NCBI GenBank assembly: GCA_964655525.1
Contig: CAZZNE010000003.1
Coordinates: forward strand, 147,213 to 211,212
Origin: DLAJ01 sp964655525
Lineage (GTDB): Bacteria; Bacillota; Clostridia; Lachnospirales; Lachnospiraceae
Length of the DNA stretch: 64,000 bases
Direction: 5' to 3'
Numbering within the stretch: the stretch's first letter is position 1; the number at the start of each line of letters is the position of its first letter. Below are positions 62,968-64,000 of the stretch, one piece after another. The notes beneath the pieces are model-generated. The model did no database searches and was not told the origin of the DNA. It saw nothing but the letters and a program-made list of their open reading frames with translations. Both the position numbers and the translations under genes were made by a program.

Positions 62968-64000
62968 ATGTGCGGCGCGTGTTATGACGCATTATATGCG
63001 CGGCAGTCCATTGAAAAAAAGGACAGCATTTCCGTCGAAAGCCAGCTTGCCTATTGCAGGTACGAAACCCGCGGAGCATCTTATATCGAATATACGGACA
63101 GAGGTTTTTCTGGAAAGGACACGAACAGACCGGGATTTGAAGCCATGATGAAGGATATTCGGGAAGGGAAGATCAAACGCGTGATCGTATACAAGCTTGA
63201 TCGTATCAGCCGTTCGATTTTGGACTTTGCGAATATGATGGAGAGCTTTCAGCAATATCATGTGGAATTTGTTTCTTCTACGGAAAAATTCGATACGTCC
63301 ACGCCGATCGGCAGGGCGATGTTACATATTTGTATCGTGTTTGCGCAGTTGGAACGGGAAACGATACAGAAGCGTGTGACGGATGCCTATTACGCAAGGT
63401 GTAAGCGGGGTTTTTTTATGGGTGGTCGGATTCCTTACGGCTACCGGTTAATTCGAACGGTCATTCACAATGTCCATACGTCCATGTATGAGGAAGTACC
63501 GGAAGAAAGCACGCAGCTCAAGCTGATTTTTTCCATGTATGCGGACACGGATAATTCACTCGGTGATATCGTGAAATACTTAAACGACCATCAAATGAAG
63601 CATCTTCGCGGTGCGGAATGGAATACGGCGCGCCTTAGTGAAATGCTCCGCAATCCCATATATGTGAAAGCCGATATTGACGTGTATCGTTTTTTTCAGA
63701 ATCAGGGGACCCAAATTGTGAATCCGGTAAGTGATTTTACAGGACAAAATGCTTGTTATCTCTATCAGGGTACCGGTTACGGCAGCGGGAAAAGGAGCGA
63801 CTTGGCCGGCAAAGAGCTTGTCCTTGCGCCGCATAGCGGCTTTATTTCTTCAAAGCTTTGGTTAGCCTGCCGTGTGCGGTGCTTAAACAACAGGCAGTCC
63901 GCAAAGACCTGTAAACCCAAAAATTCATGGCTTTCCGGTAAGCTCAAATGCGGAAACTGCGGTTATGCTCTGACGATCCGCAAGGCAAAGACAAAATGGG
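62968..64000 (+). CDS. Large serine recombinase (partial, runs off the window)
   Basis: An open frame of at least 344 codons continues past the right edge. The resolvase domain has the nucleophile in YARQSIEKKDSISVESQ (Ser near residue 13), YKLDRISRS, and the QLERETIQKR helix. A recombinase domain follows (RIPYGYRLI, LNDHQMKHLRG, LRNPIYV), then a zinc-ribbon start, LKCGNCGYAL. This is the integrase type of phages, integrative elements and SCCmec-like islands. It starts directly after the small upstream ORF. It marks the edge of a mobile element or a remnant of one. Confidence 0.92.
   Translation, partial: MCGACYDALYARQSIEKKDSISVESQLAYCRYETRGASYIEYTDRGFSGKDTNRPGFEAMMKDIREGKIKRVIVYKLDRISRSILDFANMMESFQQYHVEFVSSTEKFDTSTPIGRAMLHICIVFAQLERETIQKRVTDAYYARCKRGFFMGGRIPYGYRLIRTVIHNVHTSMYEEVPEESTQLKLIFSMYADTDNSLGDIVKYLNDHQMKHLRGAEWNTARLSEMLRNPIYVKADIDVYRFFQNQGTQIVNPVSDFTGQNACYLYQGTGYGSGKRSDLAGKELVLAPHSGFISSKLWLACRVRCLNNRQSAKTCKPKNSWLSGKLKCGNCGYALTIRKAKTKW

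Overview
The window looks like chromosomal DNA of a spore-forming anaerobic Clostridia member, most likely Lachnospiraceae. This is inferred from gene content and style: moderate GC, a T-box leader on pheST, spore genes (SpoIVA, CotJABC, a SpoVAF-like GerA protein and a SpoIID-like C-terminus at the left edge), an oxygen-independent class III ribonucleotide reductase (NrdD/NrdG), strong GGAGG ribosome sites and the conserved order DUF512 protein-der-plsY-gpsA. No rRNA, tRNA or CRISPR array was seen.

Layout. 1-6734: end of a SpoIID-like gene, a YihY membrane protein, then an ABC system with one ATPase between two closely similar FtsX-type permeases. 6779-10844: promoter, phenylalanine T-box, pheS and pheT. 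10924-14910: M18 aminopeptidase, queA and, convergently, a long-form PRPP synthetase. 15108-21024: DUF512 protein, der, plsY, gpsA, a zinc-ribbon repeat protein and a lipoprotein. 21126-24213: metF (minus), divergent from a MoxR ATPase/VWA pair. 24229-24373: a 145-bp multi-hairpin element that ends the neighbouring ABC-2 permease gene. 24370-29759 (minus): ABC exporter operon of an ATPase, a 738-residue repeat-bearing membrane protein and two permeases. 29934-35575: cytoplasmic GH74-like protein, spoIVA and a purine permease. 35791-38168: an AT-richer island with a YD-repeat surface protein and a tiny lipoprotein-like ORF. 38268-42227: two MerR regulators around a split ABC exporter (TMD, NBD and TMD as separate genes), with two 19-bp-spacer MerR-type promoters. 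42334-47937: SGNH esterase, then purine-nucleoside phosphorylase, cytidine deaminase, an amidohydrolase and a membrane-anchored MutS-like ATPase. 47954-54700: rnhA, a 53-residue membrane protein, a WYL regulator, nrdD-nrdG-dut and the SpoVAF-like gene. 54798-56828: DegV protein and cotJABC. 56926-59388: LytTR regulator, DUF3021 protein and an ABC transporter. 59642-62721: a MacB-like ABC pair whose ATPase has an in-frame amber codon in its signature motif. 62746-end: a small ORF and a large serine recombinase, probably the edge of a mobile element.

Most genes are housekeeping or sporulation. The accessory interest lies in four ABC/regulator cassettes, a family of hairpins that directly follow stop codons inside operons, the hairpin element at 24.2 kb, and the amber-interrupted ATPase next to a recombinase. 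Functions are assigned from motifs read in the translated sequence; no database search was possible.
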